Assembly (NCBI GenBank): GCA_026393675.1 | Contig: JAPKZQ010000015.1 | Span: 62,001-126,000 of the forward strand | Length of the DNA: 64,000 nucleotides | Source of the DNA: Acidobacteriota bacterium | GTDB lineage: Bacteria > Acidobacteriota > Vicinamibacteria > Vicinamibacterales > JAKQTR01 | Direction of reading: 5' to 3' | Part shown: piece after piece, positions 26,300 through 36,260 of the stretch | Layout of the letters: each line of letters opens with the position of its first letter | How positions within the stretch are numbered: position 1 is the first letter of the stretch | The notes under the pieces: model-generated | Seen by the model: the letters and a program-made list of their open reading frames with translations, nothing else | Database searches by the model: none | Told to the model about the DNA's origin: nothing | Program-made: the position numbers and the translations under genes

Positions 26300-26418
26300 G
26301 ACGCAGCCGTCTCCTTGGTGCTTCGACTCGCCATTACGATTCCGTGTTCTTGCGAGGCGATCCAATTACAACTGCTCGCTCAGCACCACGTCCTGAGTGA
26401 ATGAACTCGTCGCCGAAC

Positions 26419-27657
26419 TTATGAATCGAAGGACTTGGCGACATCCGTGAACACGCCGTCCAGCAATGTCAGGGCTTCGTCCACTTCGGCATGGGTGATC
26501 ACAAACGGGGGCAGCATGCGAACCACCGTGTTGGCCGTGCGATTGACGAGCAGGCCGCGCTTGAGCGCCGCGTCGATGTAGGGCGTTGCGTCGACAATCA
26601 GATCAAGACCCCACATCAGGCCGGCGCCACGAACCTCGCGGATCACTGGGTGCCTCGCGGCCAGCGCGAGCAGGCCCTCTCCGAACCGTCCGCCGACCTC
26701 GCGCACGTGCTCCTGCAGACCGCCGTTTGTGAGCGCCTCGAGAAAGACCAGCGCCGCCCGGCACGCCAGGAGGTTGCCGCCGTACGTGGTGCCGTGGTCA
26801 CCAAACGAGATAGCCGCCGCCACCGGCTGCGATACGAGCGCGGCACCGACCGGCACGCCAGCCCCAAGGGCTTTGCCGATGGCCGCGAGATCAGGCTGGA
26901 TGCCCAGGCGCTGGTACCCGAACGCGGTGCCCGTCCGCCCGAGACCGCATTGGACCTCGTCTGCGATGAGCAGCGCGCCGTTGCGTTGACGCGCTCGTTC
27001 CATGGCCGCGGCCATCTCCGGGCTGAGCGGCCGGATGCCGCCTTCTCCCTGCACGGCTTCCGCGATGATGGCGGCCGTCGTCGACGACACCGCCGCTTCG
27101 AGCGCGTCCGGATCGTTGGCCGGGACCCACGTCACGTCGTCGAGCAGCGGCTCGAAGGGCGCACGGTAGTGCTCGTCCCAGGTCACAGACAGCGAACCCA
27201 TGGTCCGGCCGTGAAACCCGTGCTCGAGCGCCACGAATCCGGTTCGATGGCGATCGCCCGACGTGTACCAGAACCGGCGCGCGAACTTCAGGCACGCCTC
27301 GACCGCTTCGGTGCCGCTGTTGCAGATGAAGACGCGCGAGAGACCCGAGAGCGCGGTGAGCAAGGCTGCAACCTGACCCTGAAGCTCGTGGTAGTAGAGG
27401 TTCGAGGTGTGGATGAGTGTCCGGGCCTGATCCGCCAGCGCGGCAGCCAGCGCGGGATTGGCGTGACCAAGCGACGCGACGCCGATGCCGGAGATCAGAT
27501 CGAGATAGCGCCGCCCGCTGTCGTCATACAGGTAGACGCCTTCGCCCCGCGTGAAGACCACCGGGGTGCGGCGGTAGGTCTGAAGGAGGTGCTGGCTTTC
27601 GAGCGCCTTCACCGGAGAAGGCTGCGCGCCTGATGCAACCGGCGTCTGAGACGTCAT
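26419..27657 (-). CDS. argD: Acetylornithine aminotransferase
   Basis: A 412-residue class III PLP aminotransferase that converts N-acetylglutamate semialdehyde to N-acetylornithine. Conserved features are GEGVYLYDDSGRRYLDLISG, ICNSGTEAVEACLKFAR, the metal/PLP region LLIADEVQCGLGRTGT and the PLP lysine in IGKALGAGVPVG. The start ATG at 27655-27657 overlaps the argB stop by 4 bp (ATGA), indicating translational coupling. It sits between argB and the GNAT gene in the minus-strand arginine operon. Related enzymes (4-aminobutyrate transaminase) share this fold, but the operon makes argD clear. Confidence 0.92.
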   Translation of the reverse strand: MTSQTPVASGAQPSPVKALESQHLLQTYRRTPVVFTRGEGVYLYDDSGRRYLDLISGIGVASLGHANPALAAALADQARTLIHTSNLYYHELQGQVAALLTALSGLSRVFICNSGTEAVEACLKFARRFWYTSGDRHRTGFVALEHGFHGRTMGSLSVTWDEHYRAPFEPLLDDVTWVPANDPDALEAAVSSTTAAIIAEAVQGEGGIRPLSPEMAAAMERARQRNGALLIADEVQCGLGRTGTAFGYQRLGIQPDLAAIGKALGAGVPVGAALVSQPVAAAISFGDHGTTYGGNLLACRAALVFLEALTNGGLQEHVREVGGRFGEGLLALAARHPVIREVRGAGLMWGLDLIVDATPYIDAALKRGLLVNRTANTVVRMLPPFVITHAEVDEALTLLDGVFTDVAKSFDS

Positions 27658-28465
27658 GGAATCACCCTCGTCATGGAGCCGTCGGCGGATTCGCCCCGAA
27701 CCACCGCCGATTCGAGGCGCGAGATGTCGCGGCCGTTGACGATCAGCACCGAGCCCACGCCGGCTCTGAGCGCCGCGCGGCACGCCTGCAACTTGGCGAG
27801 CATGCCGGCATTGGCGGTGCCCGATTCGATGATCTGCCGTTCCGCCGACCCGCTGAGTTCGACGATGGTGTGCGCGTGTGCGTCGACGACACCTGGCGTG
27901 GTGCCCGCGATGACCAGCCGTTCGGCCCAGAGACGTTCCGCCAGCGCGCCGGCAATGGTGTCGGCATTGACGTTGTAGAGCGCACCGGTCTTGTCGGCGC
28001 CAATGCTGGCGACCACCGGCACATAGCGCCCGGCCAGCAGGTGGTGCAGCAGGTGAGGGACACCATCGTTGACGGGACGTCCCACGTGGCCTAGCGACAC
28101 GGTCTCTCCGGCCGCGGTGCGCATGGGCGGCGCCGCTTCGACGGTGGCCACCCCCGCATCCGCGCCCGTCAACCCGACAGCCTGACCGCCCGCGGCCGTG
28201 ATAGCCGCCACCAACCTCGTGTTGATCGTCCCGGCGAGCACCGGCACCACAACCGCCAGCGTCGCCTCGTCGGTCACGCGGATGCCGTCGACCAGGCGTT
28301 TTGGAATGCCGGCTTTCACCAGTTCGGCATCGATTTCCCTGCCGCCGCCGTGAATGACGACCAGGGGGACGCGCCGGGCGATCGACGCAATCGTGCGCGC
28401 GATGGCCTGGACGGCGCCGGCATCTTCGATCAGTTCGCCGCCGAGTTTGAGAATGGTCGGCCGGC

Positions 28466-28469
<4 letters not shown>
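27654..28469 (-). CDS. argB: Acetylglutamate kinase
   Basis: A 271-residue amino-acid kinase that phosphorylates N-acetylglutamate with ATP. The N-terminal phosphate-binding segment is TILKLGGELIED, and VVIHGGGREIDAEL binds the substrate. The usual Gly-rich ADAGVATV and NVNADTIAGALAERL are present. The start ATG at 28467-28469 overlaps the argC stop by 4 bp, and its own stop overlaps argD by 4 bp, so three genes are tightly coupled. Whether the enzyme is arginine-feedback inhibited is not clear: the N-terminal helix characteristic of the inhibited type appears short or absent. Confidence 0.94.
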
Positions 28470-29470
<1,001 letters not shown>

Positions 29471-29485
29471 CAACGCGTCCTTGAA

Positions 29486-29499
29486 TGCATAAGTATGCA
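29486..29499. promoter_or_regulatory. ARG-box-like operator and promoter for argC
   Basis: TGCATAAGTATGCA is a perfect palindrome with a 5-4-5 layout (TGCAT-AAGT-ATGCA), close to the ArgR consensus TGAAT-N4-ATTCA. On the minus strand it overlaps a candidate -10 (CATACT) placed 18 bp from TTGACT. It lies 16 bp upstream of the argC start, so bound ArgR would block transcription. Confidence 0.65.
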
Positions 29500-29550
29500 G
29501 TCTGCGGATTGGCGGAGTCAAGAATATTCACGCAATAGAGGTCTTGTTGG

Positions 29551-29585
29551 TTGCGTTGCTATGCATAAAAATGTATATTTATACT
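29551..29585 (+). promoter_or_regulatory. argR promoter with overlapping ARG-box-like sites
   Basis: TTGCGT (29551-29556) and TATATT (29574-29579) are separated by 17 bp, a plausible housekeeping promoter. Two overlapping 5-4-5 sites, TGCATAAAAATGTA (29562-29575) and TGTATATTTATACT (29572-29585), cover the spacer and -10. This suggests autoregulation of argR and control of argGH. The region is much more AT-rich than its surroundings. Confidence 0.6.
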
Positions 29586-29594
29586 GTTTGGTGC

Positions 29595-30053
29595 ATGGCC
29601 ATGAAGACACAGCGACAAGCCGCCATTCTCTCCCTGATCGATCATCGGTCGATCTCAAGCCAGGAGGACCTGCGGAAGAGACTCCGCGGAAGCGGGTTCT
29701 CCGTCACGCAGGCCACCTTGTCGCGTGATCTCAAGGATCTGGGGCTGGTCAAGAACGCCGCCGACGGGGCGTACCATCGCCCGGGTAGCGACATCGCCAA
29801 CCCGGGTCTCGCCGCCGCGCGTCTGCAGCACGCCGTCGCGGAGTTCCTGATTGGCGTGGACCGCGCCATGCAACTGGTGGTGCTCAAGACCAACCTCGCG
29901 CAGGCGCAGCCGTTGGCCGCCGCCATCGACGCCGCCGCGCTCGATGGCATCGTCGGATCGATCGCGGGCGAGGACACGGTGTTGCTGGTGTGCCGGGACA
30001 CCCGTGCCGCCACCAGCGTTGCGGGGAGCCTCCAACGGATGGCGCGGGGATAA
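29595..30053 (+). CDS. argR: Arginine repressor
   Basis: A 152-residue transcription factor. The N-terminal winged helix has LIDHRSISSQEDLRKRL and the recognition segment VTQATLSRDLKDLGLVK. The C-terminal oligomerisation and arginine-binding domain contains the hallmark GSIAGEDTVLLVCRD. With arginine it forms hexamers that bind ARG boxes. Start choice: ATG 29595 or ATG 29601 (MKTQRQ); the upstream frame would include the operator. The gene is divergent from argC and precedes argG by 48 bp, placing the regulator at the centre of the regulon. Confidence 0.93.
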   Translation: MAMKTQRQAAILSLIDHRSISSQEDLRKRLRGSGFSVTQATLSRDLKDLGLVKNAADGAYHRPGSDIANPGLAAARLQHAVAEFLIGVDRAMQLVVLKTNLAQAQPLAAAIDAAALDGIVGSIAGEDTVLLVCRDTRAATSVAGSLQRMARG

Positions 30054-30101
30054 GACCAGGAAACGACGTCGCGCAATGGCGGTGAAAGAGGGGAGAGGGT
30101 G

Positions 30102-31331
30102 ATGGCGAAGGAACGGGTCGTCTTGGCGTATTCGGGCGGGTTGGACACGTCGGTGGCTGTCCCGTGGCTGGCGGACAAGTACAACGCCGAGGTCGTCTGC
30201 GTCACGATGGATCTTGGGCAGGGCAAGGAACTCGAATCGATCCGCGAGCGCGCGCTGGCCGCCGGTGCCGTGCGGGCTCACGTGCTCGATGTGCGCGAGG
30301 AATTCGCCAACCAGTACATCCTTCCGGCGCTGCAGGCCGGTGCGGTCTACGAAGGCAGCTACCCGCTCGCCACCGCGCTCGGGCGGCCGCTCATCGCGCG
30401 GAAACTCGTCGAGATCGCCCGTATCGAGGGCGCCGCATCCATCGCCCACGGCTGCACTGGCAAGGGCAACGACCAGGTGCGCCTCGATGTGTCCGCGCGT
30501 GCGCTCGAGCCCGGCATCCGCGTGATCGCGCCGGCCCGCGAGTGGGGCATGACGCGTCCCGACGAGATCGAGTACGCTCGCACGCGCGGGATTCCGGTGC
30601 CGGTGACCGTCGCCAGCCCCTACAGCACCGACGCCAACCTCTGGGGGCGGTCGATTGAATGCGGCGTGCTCGAGGACCCGTGGGTGGAGCCGCCAGACGA
30701 TGTCTACACGCTCACGAAAGACCCATCGGAGTGTCCCAACGAGCCGGCCTACATCGAACTCACCTTCGAGCAGGGCGTGCCCGTCGCGGTCAACGGCGTG
30801 TCGATGCCGTTAACGGAGATCATCGCCAGTGTCGCGACCATCGCAGGCGCCCATGGCGTGGGTCGGATCGACATGGTCGAGAATCGGCTGGTCGGTATCA
30901 AGTCGCGTGAGATCTACGAGGCTCCCGCCGCCGTCGTCCTGCACTCGGCGCACCGCGAGCTCGAGAACTTCGTAAGCCCGCGCGATCTCTCCCGGATCAA
31001 ACAGGATCTGGGGCTCAAGTACGCGGACCTTGTGTACAACGGGCTCTGGTTTTCGCCGGTGCGCGAGGCCATCGACGCGTTCGTGGCCACGATCCAGCAG
31101 CGCGTGACTGGCACGATTCGCCTCAAGCTCTTCAAGGGTGCCTGCCGCGTGGTCGGCCGCCAGTCGCCCTTTGCGCTCTACGATCACGGGTTGGCGACCT
31201 ATGACGAGGGCGACACGTTCGATCACAACGCCGCAGTGGGCTTTATCAAGCTCTATGGCCTGCCTGTCGAGACGGTCTCCCGCAAGTGGGGACTCGCCGG
31301 CAGAGCCGTGGAACAGCCGAAAGCGGTCTGA
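30102..31331 (+). CDS. argG: Argininosuccinate synthase
   Basis: A 409-residue enzyme that joins citrulline and aspartate using ATP. The N-type ATP pyrophosphatase loop is LAYSGGLDTSV. HGCTGKGNDQVR binds citrulline/aspartate, and the conserved APAREWGMTRPDEIEYA and SPYSTDANLWGRS follow. A GTG codon precedes the ATG; the ATG at 30102 is chosen because GGAGAGGG is 3-10 bp upstream. Its stop overlaps the argH start by one base (TGATG), so argG and argH are coupled. Citrulline must be made by an ornithine carbamoyltransferase (argF), which this window does not contain. Confidence 0.95.
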   Translation: MAKERVVLAYSGGLDTSVAVPWLADKYNAEVVCVTMDLGQGKELESIRERALAAGAVRAHVLDVREEFANQYILPALQAGAVYEGSYPLATALGRPLIARKLVEIARIEGAASIAHGCTGKGNDQVRLDVSARALEPGIRVIAPAREWGMTRPDEIEYARTRGIPVPVTVASPYSTDANLWGRSIECGVLEDPWVEPPDDVYTLTKDPSECPNEPAYIELTFEQGVPVAVNGVSMPLTEIIASVATIAGAHGVGRIDMVENRLVGIKSREIYEAPAAVVLHSAHRELENFVSPRDLSRIKQDLGLKYADLVYNGLWFSPVREAIDAFVATIQQRVTGTIRLKLFKGACRVVGRQSPFALYDHGLATYDEGDTFDHNAAVGFIKLYGLPVETVSRKWGLAGRAVEQPKAV

Positions 31332-32701
31332 TGTCGCACCTGTGGTCCGGCCGGTTCGACGCGGATCCCGATCCCGACGTCTTCTCGTACGGCGTGTCGC
31401 TGTCGTTTGATCGGCACCTGTTCGAAGACGATGTGACCGGCAGTCTGGCATGGGCCGAGGCGCTCGCCAACGCCGGGGCCATGTCAGCAGACGCCGCCCT
31501 CGCGATTGATGGCGCCTTGCGAGACATTCTCGAAACGGGCCGTCGCGACCCGGCGCTTGTGGCCGGCCCGGACGAAGACGTCCACGCCTTCGTCGAACGT
31601 CAACTGATCGAGCGTATCGGTGATGCCGGTCGGCGCCTGCACACAGGCCGGTCGCGCAATGAACAGGTCTCGCTCGATCTGCGACTCTATTTCAAACGGC
31701 GGATTCCACTGCTCATCAATCGATTGCGCCGGCTCGTCACCGCGCTGGCTGATCAGGCGCAGGCGTCGGCGTTGCACACGATGCCGTCCTACACGCATCT
31801 GCGTCGGGCGCAGCCCATCCTGGTCGCGCACTTCTTTCTGGCGCATGCGGCGGCCTTCCGGCGCGATTGCCAGCGCTTTGAGCAGGTGCTGCACGAAACC
31901 GACGAGATGCCGCTGGGATCGGGCGCCATTGCCGGCACGACGTACGCCGTCGACACGCGAGCACTGGCCGACCGGCTCGGCTTCTCGCGCATCGTCACCA
32001 ACAGTCTCGACGCCGTTTCCGACCGCGACTTCGTCGCGAGCTTCCTCTTCGCGTCTTCGCTCACGATGGTGCACCTGAGCCGGATGGCCGAAGACATCAT
32101 TATCTTCACGTCCGAGGAATTCGCGTTCTTCGATTTGCCCGACAGGTTCGCGACCGGCAGCAGTCTCATGCCGCAGAAGAAGAACCCCGATCCGCTGGAA
32201 CTGATGCGCGGCAAGTCGGGCCGCGTGCTCGGGCGATTGTCGGGGTGGCTCACGACCATGAAGGGCCTGCCGAGCGGCTACAACCGGGACCTGCAGGAAG
32301 ACAAGGAAGCCGCCTTCGAGGTCGAGGCCACGCTCGCGCCCTCGCTTGACGTCGCGGCGGCCGTGATGGCGGGATTACGCCTGAACGCTGCGCGCGCCGA
32401 GGCGGCCGCGTCGGGCCTCCTGCTGGCGACTGACGTCGCGGACTATCTCGTCGCGCACGAGGTGCCATTCCGCGAGGCCCACGCGGCTGTCGGGGCCATC
32501 GTCCGGGAGTTGGTCGCCGAGGGGCGCGATTTTTCGGAACTCACCGACGATGAGTGGCGCCGCTTCAGTCCGCACTTCGCGCCGGATATCGCGGCCGTCA
32601 TCACCGCCGGCGCCTCTGTCGCCGCCAAGCAGACGCCTCAATCAACCAGCCCGGTCGCGGTTGCCGCCGCGCTCGCCGAACTGCGCGCCTGGCTCCAGTA
32701 G
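31331..32701 (+). CDS. argH: Argininosuccinate lyase
   Basis: A 456-residue fumarase/aspartase superfamily enzyme that splits argininosuccinate into arginine and fumarate. It begins LWSGRFDADPDPDVF, as is usual. It contains HTGRSRNEQVSLDLR, the conserved YTHLRRAQPI, and the superfamily signature GSSLMPQKKNPDP, whose Ser is the catalytic base. The start ATG overlaps the argG stop by one base. The frame reported upstream of this ATG belongs to argG antisense composition and is not part of the gene. It ends the plus-strand argR-G-H unit; a zinc-ribbon protein gene follows after 86 bp. Confidence 0.95.
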   Translation: MSHLWSGRFDADPDPDVFSYGVSLSFDRHLFEDDVTGSLAWAEALANAGAMSADAALAIDGALRDILETGRRDPALVAGPDEDVHAFVERQLIERIGDAGRRLHTGRSRNEQVSLDLRLYFKRRIPLLINRLRRLVTALADQAQASALHTMPSYTHLRRAQPILVAHFFLAHAAAFRRDCQRFEQVLHETDEMPLGSGAIAGTTYAVDTRALADRLGFSRIVTNSLDAVSDRDFVASFLFASSLTMVHLSRMAEDIIIFTSEEFAFFDLPDRFATGSSLMPQKKNPDPLELMRGKSGRVLGRLSGWLTTMKGLPSGYNRDLQEDKEAAFEVEATLAPSLDVAAAVMAGLRLNAARAEAAASGLLLATDVADYLVAHEVPFREAHAAVGAIVRELVAEGRDFSELTDDEWRRFSPHFAPDIAAVITAGASVAAKQTPQSTSPVAVAAALAELRAWLQ

Positions 32702-32787
32702 CATTTGCCCTTCTATTCGTAGCTTTGCTAAAATCAGACGTCCTTCAGCCTCTCCCTTTCCCGCCCGAGTTTCCGGGGGATCTTTTA

Positions 32788-33474
32788 ATGGTGAAGCGCA
32801 AGCTTCGAGTTGGTGAGTTAGTGGATGACTACTGTCCGCGCGAGCGGCGTGTCAGCGATCACGCAATCGTGGCGATGGTGGATGACGACATCCGCCAGGT
32901 GCGCTGCGCGACGTGCGACACGGAACACGACTATCGCGCGGCGAAGGTGCCGCCGACGCGGAAGAAGAAGCCCGCGGCCGGCCCACCTCCGCTGCCCCCG
33001 GCCGGCATGGTCGTGACGCCGGCCGCGCCGCCAGTCATCGTGGCCGTGCCTGACGTATCGAGCGATCTCGAAGCCCGAAAGAGCCAGGCCGAACCTCCCG
33101 CCGAGGCTGGCGACGGGCAGCCTGCGGGCGCGGCGCCTGTTGACGGCCCGGTTCATCGCCAACTGATCCGGGCGACGCTGCCGCGGATCGAGGGTCAGGT
33201 GCCCGAGCGGCGGATTCCCGAGTTCACGATGCACAACACCGGCGGCCGAGGCGCTGGTGGGCACGGCAAGTCGTTTCGGGCGGGGCATGGCGGACCGCAC
33301 CGGCCGGGCGGTGGCGGCAAGTCCGCGCCGGGTCACGCGCGGCCGGGCGGAGGTCGTCAAGGGGGCGGGTTTTCGCCGCAAGGCGGCAGACCGGGCCCGG
33401 GCGGCGCGCAAGGGGGAGGGCCCAATCGCTCGTCCCGACATTCCTTCGGCGGCCGTACCGGCAAGAAGAACTGA
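32788..33474 (+). CDS. Hypothetical zinc-ribbon-like protein with Gly/Arg-rich C-terminal tail
   Basis: A 228-residue protein that I do not recognise by name. The N-terminal 60 residues look folded: VGELVDDYCPRERRVSDHAIVAMVDDDIRQVRCATCDTEHDYR. One Cys in DYCPRE plus a CATC pair could make a zinc site. A Pro/Ala-rich linker follows (about 62-115), then a conserved-looking LIRATLPRIEGQVPER, and finally about 75 residues rich in Gly, Arg, His and Pro (GGRGAGGHGKS, GGPHRPGGGG). Such tails often bind RNA. The start MVKRKL at 32788 follows GGGGGATC; the upstream frame overlaps argH antisense. It lies 11 bp upstream of fabI, so the two may be co-transcribed. Confidence 0.7.
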   Translation: MVKRKLRVGELVDDYCPRERRVSDHAIVAMVDDDIRQVRCATCDTEHDYRAAKVPPTRKKKPAAGPPPLPPAGMVVTPAAPPVIVAVPDVSSDLEARKSQAEPPAEAGDGQPAGAAPVDGPVHRQLIRATLPRIEGQVPERRIPEFTMHNTGGRGAGGHGKSFRAGHGGPHRPGGGGKSAPGHARPGGGRQGGGFSPQGGRPGPGGAQGGGPNRSSRHSFGGRTGKKN

Positions 33475-33485
33475 CACCCGCATCG

Positions 33486-34259
33486 ATGAGCGACCTTTCC
33501 GGCACGTTCGGCCTGATCACCGGCATCGCCAACAAACGATCCATCGCGTGGTCCATCGCGAAGGCGCTCGCGCAGGATGGTGCCCGGCTGGCGTTGGCGT
33601 ACCAGGGAGAACGATTTGCCGAGACCGTCGAGGAACTGGCGGCGGAGTTGAACAGCCCGCTGCTCCTGCAGTGCGACGTGACATCCGACGCGCAGATCAC
33701 CGACGTCTACACGACCATCGGCAAGGAGTTCGGCGGACTCGACTTCCTGCTCCATGGCACGGCGTTCGCCCCGCGCGAGGAATTGTCGCGGCCGTTTGTG
33801 GAGACCAGTCGCGAAGGCTTCCGCATCGCGCTCGATGTCAGCGCCTATTCGCTCATCGCGCTCGCGCGAGGCGCCGCGCCGTTGATGGCGGCGCGCGGCG
33901 GAGGCAGCATGCTCACCCTGACTTACCTGGGCAGTGAGCGCGTGTTTCCGAACTACAACGTCATGGGCGTGGCCAAGGCCGCGCTCGAAGCGTCCGTGCG
34001 CTACCTGGCCGCCGACCTGGGTCCGCGCAACATCCGGGTCAATGCGATCTCGGCCGGGCCGATCCGCACGCTGGCCTCGTCGGGGATCTCCGGCTTCACG
34101 AGCATCCTGCAGGTCTACCGCGATCGGGCACCGCTGCGCCGGAACATCGAGCTGGACGAAGTCGGCCAGACGGGTCGTTTTCTGCTGGGACCAGAAAGCG
34201 CAGCCATTACCGGCGAAGTGCTGATGGTGGATGCCGGCTTCCACATGATGGGATTGTAG
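33486..34259 (+). CDS. fabI: Enoyl-[acyl-carrier-protein] reductase (NADH), FabI type
   Basis: A 257-residue short-chain dehydrogenase family enzyme that performs the last step of each fatty-acid elongation cycle. The N-terminal NADH site is LITGIANKRSIAWSIAKAL. Active-site residues fall at the expected FabI positions: Tyr147, Tyr157 and Lys164 (TYLGSERV, PNYNVMGVAKAALE), one residue offset from E. coli. The C-terminal VNAISAGPIRTLA and GEVLMVDAGFHMMG are typical. The gene starts 11 bp after the zinc-ribbon protein gene, converges with the GGDEF/HD gene, and is a well-known target class of triclosan-like inhibitors. Confidence 0.94.
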   Translation: MSDLSGTFGLITGIANKRSIAWSIAKALAQDGARLALAYQGERFAETVEELAAELNSPLLLQCDVTSDAQITDVYTTIGKEFGGLDFLLHGTAFAPREELSRPFVETSREGFRIALDVSAYSLIALARGAAPLMAARGGGSMLTLTYLGSERVFPNYNVMGVAKAALEASVRYLAADLGPRNIRVNAISAGPIRTLASSGISGFTSILQVYRDRAPLRRNIELDEVGQTGRFLLGPESAAITGEVLMVDAGFHMMGL

Positions 34260-34280
34260 AACGTCCCGCGACGCCCTCAC

Positions 34281-36251
34281 CTATAGCACGCCTTCCGCCG
34301 CCCTCCGCAGGTCCACGTCCGCGATGGACCCGCTCTCGAACGCGGTCGGGATGCCGGTTGGTGCCGGCGTGAGGCGCTTGCGCTGGCTCTTGTCCCGGTA
34401 CATCTGCTGATCCGCCACGGCCAGCAACGCCTCGTACGTGCCGCCATCTCTGGGAAACACGGCGGCGCCGATGCTGACGGCCAGGCGCACCCGCTGCGTG
34501 CCGCGCACGACAAATGGCAACGCGTCGACCACCTGCTGAAGCTCCACGCGTTTGGCCTCGGCGTCCTCGATGCCGCAATCTGACAGCAGCACGATAAACT
34601 CGTCGCCGCCGTATCGAGAGACGACGTCGTACGGACGGATGGCGCGGCGCAGGACCGACGCCACTTCGCGCAGTGCGCGGTCACCGGCCGGATGCCCGTA
34701 GCTGTCGTTGATGTCTTTGAGGTTGTCCAGGTCCAGCAGCAGCACGGCGACCGACGAGGTCAGTCGCCGCGCTCGGGCCAGCTCGCGCGTGAGATGCAGG
34801 ATTAGAAAGCGATTATTCGGAAGCCCGGTCAACTGGTCGGTGACCGCTTCCTCGTGCGTCCGTTCGAAGAGCACCGAGTTGTGGATCACCGCCGACACCT
34901 GCGCCGTCACGCGCAGCGCGAGACGGTGGTGGTCCTCGGTGAAGAACCGCGGCTCGGTGTGGTACATCGCCAGGGCACCAATCATGCGCTCGGCCACGAT
35001 GAGCGGGCAGACGAGCGCCGATTTCAGGACCTGGCCGTCGGCCGGCACGCCAATCGAGAGGAAGTCGTCGCCCGGATCCTCATTGACGCGGCACTCGCGT
35101 GTCGCGATTACGCGGCCAATCAATCCCGAGCCGACGCGCAGCTCCATCTGCCGCAGGTGCGCGGCACCCGTGCCGATCGCAAACCGGCAGCGGGCCACGC
35201 CTTCGGCCGTATCGTACAGGAAGAGCGCGCAACTGGCGAACGGCACGAGATCGCGGAGCTTTCCGGCAACGACACCCATCGAATCGGCCACGCCGAGGCT
35301 GGTTCCCAGTCCCTGCGCGACCTCGTACAACGCGTACAGTTCCTTTTGCGCCAGCGCGATCTCGTCAAAGACAGACGCATGGGATTCGGAGATCCCGGCG
35401 TGATGCGGATGCTCGCGTGTGGCTCCAGTGGCGTGCAGTCGCATGCCCGCCGGCGCGGCCGTCTCGAACGCGGCATCGAGCGACGGCAGCAGTTCGACAA
35501 AGCGCGCCACGACCACCGGATCGAGCGCGCCCCCGGCTTCCCGCCACAACGCCTCGATCGCGTCGCCGCGCGAGACCGCCTTGCGGAATGGGCGATCCGA
35601 GGTCAGCGACACGAAGTGATCGACCACCGATAGAATGCGCGCGCCGAGCGGAATGTCGCTGCCACTGAGGCCCGCGGGGTAGCCCGATCCGTCCCACCGT
35701 TCATGGTGGCAAAGCACGAGCGAGGCGACAGGATAGGGAAACGGCACGTGCGCAATGATGTCGGCGCCAAGCTGCGAATGGATGCGGACCTTGCCGATTT
35801 CCTCGGGCGTGAGCGGTCCCTTCTTCGTCAGGATGTGGTCGGGCACACCGAGCTTGCCGACATCGTGCAGCAGCGCCGCCATCCGGACGCCTTCGACCTC
35901 CTGGGCCGGTATGCCAAATGCCTTCGCCATCTCGACCGCGTACGCCTGTTCGCGGCGGATGTCGGTGCGCGACGAGCGTGCCCTCGCTTCAATCGCCCGC
36001 GCGAGGGCTTCGACTGTGGCCAGCCAGGTGTCCGAGGCCCGCTGATGCTGGCGCTGCGTGTCGGCAAGTGCCGTCCGGCCCCTCACGTGGAGGTGATACG
36101 CGAGAGCCACAGCGCCCGCAGCGAGGCATGCCAGCAGGAAGGCGACCCAGGCGGGCACCGACGTGCCGCGGACGAGCCAGAAACCAGCGCCGATGACGCC
36201 GGCGCCAACCAGGCCCGCCAGCACGCGCCGTTCCGTGAACGTACTCCGCAT
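34281..36251 (-). CDS. HD-GYP - GAF - GGDEF cyclic-di-GMP signalling protein
   Basis: A 656-residue membrane-anchored signalling protein with opposing enzymatic domains. Two N-terminal membrane segments (about residues 10-28 and 34-54) lead into an HD-GYP domain. It has the metal-binding His129-Asp130 in LLHDVGKLGVPDHIL and HHERWDGSGYP (182-192), as in c-di-GMP phosphodiesterases. A GAF domain (about 310-460) follows, then a GGDEF cyclase with intact RYGGDEF (548-552). The I-site R539PYD542 sits five residues before GGDEF, allowing product inhibition. It could make and break c-di-GMP in response to a GAF ligand. The 36261-36722 gene starts upstream on the same strand. Confidence 0.9.
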   Translation of the reverse strand: MRSTFTERRVLAGLVGAGVIGAGFWLVRGTSVPAWVAFLLACLAAGAVALAYHLHVRGRTALADTQRQHQRASDTWLATVEALARAIEARARSSRTDIRREQAYAVEMAKAFGIPAQEVEGVRMAALLHDVGKLGVPDHILTKKGPLTPEEIGKVRIHSQLGADIIAHVPFPYPVASLVLCHHERWDGSGYPAGLSGSDIPLGARILSVVDHFVSLTSDRPFRKAVSRGDAIEALWREAGGALDPVVVARFVELLPSLDAAFETAAPAGMRLHATGATREHPHHAGISESHASVFDEIALAQKELYALYEVAQGLGTSLGVADSMGVVAGKLRDLVPFASCALFLYDTAEGVARCRFAIGTGAAHLRQMELRVGSGLIGRVIATRECRVNEDPGDDFLSIGVPADGQVLKSALVCPLIVAERMIGALAMYHTEPRFFTEDHHRLALRVTAQVSAVIHNSVLFERTHEEAVTDQLTGLPNNRFLILHLTRELARARRLTSSVAVLLLDLDNLKDINDSYGHPAGDRALREVASVLRRAIRPYDVVSRYGGDEFIVLLSDCGIEDAEAKRVELQQVVDALPFVVRGTQRVRLAVSIGAAVFPRDGGTYEALLAVADQQMYRDKSQRKRLTPAPTGIPTAFESGSIADVDLRRAAEGVL

Positions 36252-36260
36252 GGGAATCTT

